The notes under the pieces: model-generated
The model's input: only the letters and a program-made list of their open reading frames with translations
Told to the model about the DNA's origin: nothing
The model's database searches: none
Part shown: piece after piece, positions 33,559-34,122 of the stretch
How the letters are laid out: the number at the start of each line of letters is the position of its first letter
Position numbering within the stretch: position 1 is the stretch's first letter
Program-made: the position numbers and the translations under genes
Assembly (NCBI GenBank): GCA_045598285.1
Contig: JAZLLU010000026.1
Coordinates: forward strand, 1 to 34,122
Direction: 5' to 3'
Source: RGIG5612 sp045598285
Lineage (GTDB): Bacteria; Bacillota; Clostridia; Lachnospirales; Lachnospiraceae
Length of the DNA stretch: 34,122 nucleotides

Positions 33559-33753
33559 TTACCGAAAAAGGCACCATTGGTACCCGTTGAGCATTATGAA
33601 AAATGTTGGTGATTTTTATAAGGTTTAAAGAACCTTGATAAATCAAGGTTCTTTGATTTGGTACTTTTCTAACAAATCCTCATAATGAATAAATTTGATG
33701 ATTTTACTTAAAAAATATGTAGTTTCGGGTACCAATGGTGCCTTTTTCGGTAA
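33559..33753. mobile_element. 195-bp MITE-like element with perfect 28-bp terminal repeats
   Basis: Bases 33559-33586 are the exact reverse complement of 33726-33753 (outer end TTACCGAAAAAGGCACC). The interior has no coding frame but holds a perfect 13-bp stem, AAAGAACCTTGAT/ATCAAGGTTCTTT (33627-33654). No transposase is present. Perfect ends suggest recent movement. The AT-rich flanks do not allow a certain target duplication to be called. Confidence 0.7.
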
Positions 33754-33790
33754 TTTTATCAAAACATTTTATTTTTGATTAATATATGGA

Positions 33791-33828
33791 GCTGGCATAA
33801 GCCAGCGAAGCGGCGCTGAAAGCGACGC
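33791..33828. other. Two tandem hairpins
   Basis: GCTGGC-ATAA-GCCAGC (33791-33806) is a perfect stem. GCGGCGCT-GAA-AGCGACGC (33810-33828) has one mismatch. They lie just before the long imperfect palindrome and may form one structured unit with it. Confidence 0.45.
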
Positions 33829-33849
33829 AAAGGAAGATAGTAGTAGAGA

Positions 33850-33962
33850 CAGTGTGATTTGTGGATTATCGGCGAGGTTGCGAGAAAGTGGGAAGGATGC
33901 GGACAACTTTTTGTTGTACGCGGCCTTTCCACTTCGAGCGCCGATCATCCATAAATCCACTG
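33850..33962. repeat. 113-nt imperfect palindrome / rod-like hairpin
   Basis: Outer arms 33850-33874 and 33939-33962 match over about 24 bases with few mismatches. Middle arms AAGTGGGAAGG (33886-33896) and CCTTTCCACTT (33924-33934) differ at one base. Inner arms GCGGACAAC and GTTGTACGC (33899-33907/33913-33921) also differ at one base, around a T-rich loop. A minus-strand 72-aa frame crosses it but is explained by symmetry and GC content. It may be a non-coding RNA or an ERIC-like dispersed element. Confidence 0.6.
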
Positions 33963-34031
33963 CCCATAAGAGCTCGGCAAAGAGCAATTTTACGAGATGA
34001 ATGATTATTATTGAATAGTCTTGGCAACAAA

Positions 34032-34055
34032 AAACCTCGCTGAGTGGCGAGGTTT
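34032..34055 (-). terminator. Terminator of the minus-strand gene at the right edge
   Basis: AAACCTCGC/GCGAGGTTT with a 6-base loop. Read on the minus strand it is followed by TTTTTTG, a proper T-run, and it sits 24 bases after the stop of the partial minus-strand frame. Confidence 0.75.
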
Positions 34056-34078
34056 AAGATTTTCTTGTTTCATAAATA

Positions 34079-34122
34079 TTAGTCATTCAAACGGTTTATT
34101 GCAACTTCTTGCTCCAACTGGT
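34079..34122 (-). CDS. C-terminal tail of a minus-strand gene (partial)
   Basis: The minus strand reads ...QLEQEVAINRLND followed by TAA (34079-34081), and a terminator lies just downstream. Only 13-14 codons are in the window, so the product cannot be named. Confidence 0.45.
   Translation of the reverse strand, partial: QLEQEVAINRLND

Noticed and set aside
33769..33987. Minus-strand 72-aa frame
   Set aside because: It runs through the long palindrome, whose symmetry and GC content explain the open frame. There is no ribosome binding site.
1..34122. CRISPR arrays, tRNA/rRNA genes, integrase or phage structural genes
   Set aside because: No regularly spaced repeats, cloverleaf or rRNA signature, recombinase catalytic motif or phage morphogenesis protein was seen.

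Overview
The window is an AT-rich stretch of a low-GC Gram-positive genome. A Clostridia/Lachnospiraceae-type host is my inference from a holin-like type I toxin, a FemAB enzyme, a PC4/YdbC protein, strong AGGAGG ribosome binding sites and TAATG gene overlaps. Nearly all genes read on the + strand.

Bases 1-872 are a scarred left flank. They hold a 23-residue type I toxin with its antisense RNA, a 108-bp element with imperfect terminal repeats, a direct repeat of one of its ends, and decayed gene starts. Bases 873-5610 carry two BspA-like leucine-rich-repeat proteins and two proteins (86 and 516 aa) that share a module but match no family I recognise.

Bases 5640-20780 read as one long co-directional cluster. 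A giant protein combines an RNA polymerase alpha-CTD-like domain, a sigma region-4-like HTH and a long beta-rich body. It is followed by a 1711-aa DEAH helicase with a DUF1998-type C-terminus. The giant-plus-helicase pair has the layout of Druantia type III (DruH-DruE), though I cannot prove homology of the first gene. Then come a NERD-nuclease/UvrD-like helicase, a SAM methyltransferase, an HNH endonuclease followed by an in-frame broken ORF, and a glycine-zipper membrane protein with a PH-like N-terminus. Bases 20900-23369 are a complete DpnII-type GATC restriction-modification system with its own promoter, followed by a PD-(D/E)xK-DUF2075 helicase. Together this is a dense defence island.

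From about 25557 the DNA looks like host backbone: a PC4-like protein, a ComEC-type metallo-hydrolase lipoprotein, a small protein, a nucleoside phosphorylase/NUP-like protein, FemAB, an EamA transporter, and an ABC importer (binding protein, permease, ATPase). The importer is preceded by what reads as a full ribosome-mediated attenuator. A strong promoter drives a 20-residue leader peptide containing the run YYYYGYY. The leader RNA offers 1:2, 2:3 and 3:4 pairings of the classical trp/his kind, which predicts a tyrosine-responsive importer.

The right end (33357-34122) has almost no coding. It carries a terminator, a 195-bp element with perfect 28-bp terminal inverted repeats, two GC-rich strongly self-complementary segments (one a 113-nt imperfect hairpin), and the C-terminal tail of a minus-strand gene with its terminator. 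No tRNA, rRNA, CRISPR array or phage structural gene was seen.
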